Assembly: GCA_027886175.1 (NCBI GenBank)
Contig: JAJNNQ010000024.1
Span: forward strand, 1,100,001 to 1,164,000
DNA: 64,000 nt
Source: Phylloscopus collybita
Lineage: Eukaryota > Chordata > Aves > Passeriformes > Phylloscopidae
Direction: 5' to 3'
In this document: positions 62,070-64,000 of the stretch, piece after piece
Layout: every line of letters begins with the position of its first letter
How positions within the stretch are numbered: the first letter of the stretch is position 1
Translations under genes and position numbers: made by a program
Notes under the pieces: model-generated
Told to the model about the DNA's origin: nothing
Seen by the model: only the letters and a program-made list of their open reading frames with translations
Database searches by the model: none

Positions 62070-62345
62070 GCTGAGCTCGGCTGAGCTCGGCTGGGTCCGG
62101 CTGAGTTCGTTTCGGCTCGCCTCGGTTCATCTGAACTCGGCCGAGTTCGGCTGAGCTCGTGAGTTCGGCCCATCTCGGTTTGGTTCGGCCGGGCTCGGCT
62201 GAGCTCGGCTGGGTCCGGCTGAGTTCGGCTCGGCTCGGTTCATCTGAACTCGGCCGAGTTCGGCTGAGCTCGCGAGTTCGGCCCATCTCGGTTTGGTTCG
62301 GCCGGGCTCGTCTATGTTCGATGGGTTCGGCGGAGCTCGGCTCGG
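62070..62345. repeat. CpG-rich TTCGG/GAGCTCGG tandem repeat with 118-bp higher-order unit
   Basis: Short units based on CTCGG, TTCGG and GGCTGAG repeat every 5-10 bp. A larger unit of about 118 bp is present twice (beginning near 62075 and 62193), as shown by CTGGGTCCGG at 62091 and 62209. Frames across it give repeated RTQPSSAEP-like peptides that are composition artefacts. Confidence 0.9.
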
Positions 62346-62403
62346 TTCGGCTGGACTCGGTGCCGCTCGCTGCATTCGGCGCAGCTCGGCTCGGGACCCT
62401 GAC

Positions 62404-62445
62404 AATAAATAATAAATAATAAATAATAAATAATAAATAATAAAT
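62404..62445. repeat. (AATAAAT)6 heptamer microsatellite
   Basis: Six perfect 7-bp units immediately after the CpG-rich tandem repeat. Confidence 0.97.
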
Positions 62446-63073
62446 ACTATTGCCTGCCTACTGCCAGAGTGCCTTTGCCTTTTGTCACGTTGGCCGCTTC
62501 CAAGGGGGCAAATTAACTTCAGGCGGAGCTTTTGCTGCTGTCCTTGCTCGTGTGCTGGAATTGAGCCGAGTCCTTGTCGCTTTACACATCAGGGACACAC
62601 AAGTTGGGCAGAATTTCGGTTCGAACGAGCTCGGCTGGGTTCGGCCGAACTTGGTTCCGAGAGAGGGGTTGAGCCATAACATTGAGCCATGGGGTACAAG
62701 GGAATGGGAATTCTGCATCCCAGCAGTGCTTTCCATGGGATGTAAACACCAAGTATTTTAAGCCTGAGAAGGAGTGTGTGACCAATTAACTTGTAAGCAT
62801 TTTTGCTTTTGCAACGCACTTGTAAAAAAAAAATCAAAAAAAAATCTGTTTGGATTATATTTGAGGGAGGAGAGAGAAATCCGATGCAAGAGGCAACTCT
62901 TAGATCAAAGCTGATAACAGAGTTTTCCTTAGTACTGTGGAGAAACCCTGATCAAATCCTGACTTGTGGCTTCTATCAAGCTTTCCGGGTATTGGGAGGG
63001 CAAAGAATTCCTGGCAGGCTTCACACCTTAGATTTCAAAGCTTTTTTGTTTGGTTTCTTTTTTTTTTTTTTGG

Positions 63074-63104
<31 letters not shown>

Positions 63105-63720
63105 GGGGGAGTTGTGGTTTTTGTTGTTGTTGTTGTTTGGGTTTTTTTGTGTGTCTTTTTGTGGGTTTTTTTTTGTTGTTGTTGTTGTTTTGGGTTTGTT
63201 TTTTTGGGGTTTTTTTGTTTGTTTGTTTTTTTGGTTTTTTTTTTTGTTTGTTTGTTTTTGGTTTTTTTGTTTTGTTTTTTTTTTTCGTTTTCTGCTGCTC
63301 CGCCAGTGCCCGCAGTGGCCAGGAGATGTCCCTGATGTCCGCACTAAGAGGGGCAAACCGGGAAAATAAAATTTTCTCCCCCGAAACTCCGTCTGAGGAG
63401 TGCCGGCAAACGTCTTGGGCCGATGTGAATTCACGGGATAAAAGATGACTTTGATCTCGTAGCACATCAGGGACGCAGATTGAAGAACAAAGTCCAGGAA
63501 CTTGTCGCTCCACAAAAGGACTCTGTTTCCTTGCTCAAGGCTCTGAGGTGTCCCTGAACTCCCAGGGCTGTCATCAAACAAAATCCCTACGTCTAGGTGG
63601 GGGACTGGTTTGTTTTTGAAAGTGAGAAGCATCTAAAAGCAGCTTCCAGCACTCTGCTCTGAGATGTTGAGGTCTGGCCTGAAGGTTATTTTCCACTGAA
63701 AAAGGCTTTATCACCTCTGG
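62446..63720. other. Region upstream of SCAF4 between repeat tracts
   Basis: No gene seen. A short return of the CTCGG/TTCGG motif is at about 62610-62660. The segment 63295-63720 is ordinary mixed sequence enclosed by the two T/G tracts. Confidence 0.6.
63043..63294. repeat. T/G-only low-complexity tract
   Basis: About 250 bases on the + strand that are nearly all T or G, with a run of about 16 G near 63094-63109 and many GTT and GTTT units. Reading frames across it give only Phe/Gly/Val/Cys/Leu runs and are not genes. Confidence 0.95.
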
Positions 63721-64000
63721 ATTTTTTTGGTGTTTTTTTTTTTGTTTGTTTGTTTGTGTTTTTTGTGTGTGTGTGGTTTTGTTTTGGTTTTTTTTGGGGG
63801 GGGGGTTGTTTGTTTGTTTGGGGGTTTTTTTGTGGGTTTTTTGTGGTGTTTTTTTTTTGTTTGGGGGGTTTTGGGGTTTTTTTTGATTTTTTTTTGTTTT
63901 GGTTTGGTTTTTTTGTTTGTGTTTTTTTTTGTTTGTTTGGTTTTTTTGGTGGGTTTTTTGGTGGTTTTTTTGGTTTTTTTTTGTTTGTTTTTTTTTTGTT
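63721..64000. repeat. Second T/G-only low-complexity tract, running off the window
   Basis: About 280 bases of T and G with one or two A, including G runs near 63796-63805. It continues past the end of the window. Confidence 0.95.

Noticed and set aside
62070..62345. CRISPR-like repeat array
   Set aside because: Eukaryotic locus; units are contiguous and degenerate with no unique spacers and no cas genes.
62127..62405. Repeated RTQPSSAEP-like peptides as a novel repeat protein
   Set aside because: Translation of a short-unit tandem repeat; similar peptides appear because the unit lacks stops, with no splice or promoter support.
63021..63632. Lys/Pro/Asn-rich or Phe/Gly-rich frames at the window end
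   Set aside because: Pure products of the T/G-only low-complexity tract.
61600..64000. First exon of HUNK, the next gene expected by synteny
   Set aside because: No kinase-coding sequence or plausible plus-strand first exon with a splice donor was found; HUNK probably starts beyond the window.

Overview
The window is vertebrate nuclear DNA, almost certainly from a bird. Genes are split by GT-AG introns. The dispersed repeats are mostly truncated CR1 LINEs, whose 3' ends carry the typical avian tail that reads close to CCAACCCAAACCATTCTG. Introns are compact and promoters sit in CpG islands. The CR1 3'-end sequences look like those of Neoaves, perhaps a songbird, but the species cannot be named from this window alone.

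Two protein-coding genes can be read completely. SOD1 (Cu/Zn superoxide dismutase) lies on the + strand at 26230-29157 in five coding exons and encodes 154 residues with every metal ligand and the disulfide cysteines present. SCAF4 (SR-related CTD-associated factor 4) lies on the - strand at 31718-61616. Its 20 coding exons join in frame to 1069 residues: N-terminal CTD-interacting domain, RS region, RRM, proline-rich region and RS/RD-rich C terminus. The two genes converge tail to tail with about 2 kb between their likely poly(A) sites.

Region by region: 1-14.4 kb has no recognisable coding exon. It holds five CR1 fragments and low-complexity tracts. A CpG island at about 14.36-15.4 kb carries CCAAT and GC boxes and good minus-strand splice donors. 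From the conserved vertebrate order TIAM1-SOD1-SCAF4-HUNK it is probably the TIAM1 5' promoter and a non-coding first exon, which would make 1-14.4 kb TIAM1 intron. 15.4-25.8 kb is intergenic, with further CR1 copies and a probable LTR. 25.8-26.2 kb is the SOD1 promoter (hexamer repeat, two inverted CCAAT boxes, GC boxes, TATA box). 29.2-31.4 kb lies between the convergent 3' ends. 31.7-61.6 kb is SCAF4. 61.0-62.0 kb is the SCAF4 CpG-island promoter. 62.07-64.0 kb is repeat-rich: a CpG-rich tandem repeat, a heptamer microsatellite and two long tracts made almost only of T and G.

Functionally these are independent housekeeping-type genes (superoxide detoxification; control of Pol II termination and poly(A)-site choice), held together by old synteny and not by a shared pathway. 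I found no sign of a new biological system. The most notable observations are a nearly identical inverted pair of internally deleted CR1 copies flanking the putative TIAM1 promoter, the tandem repeats next to all three promoters, and a very GC-rich terminal exon in SCAF4.
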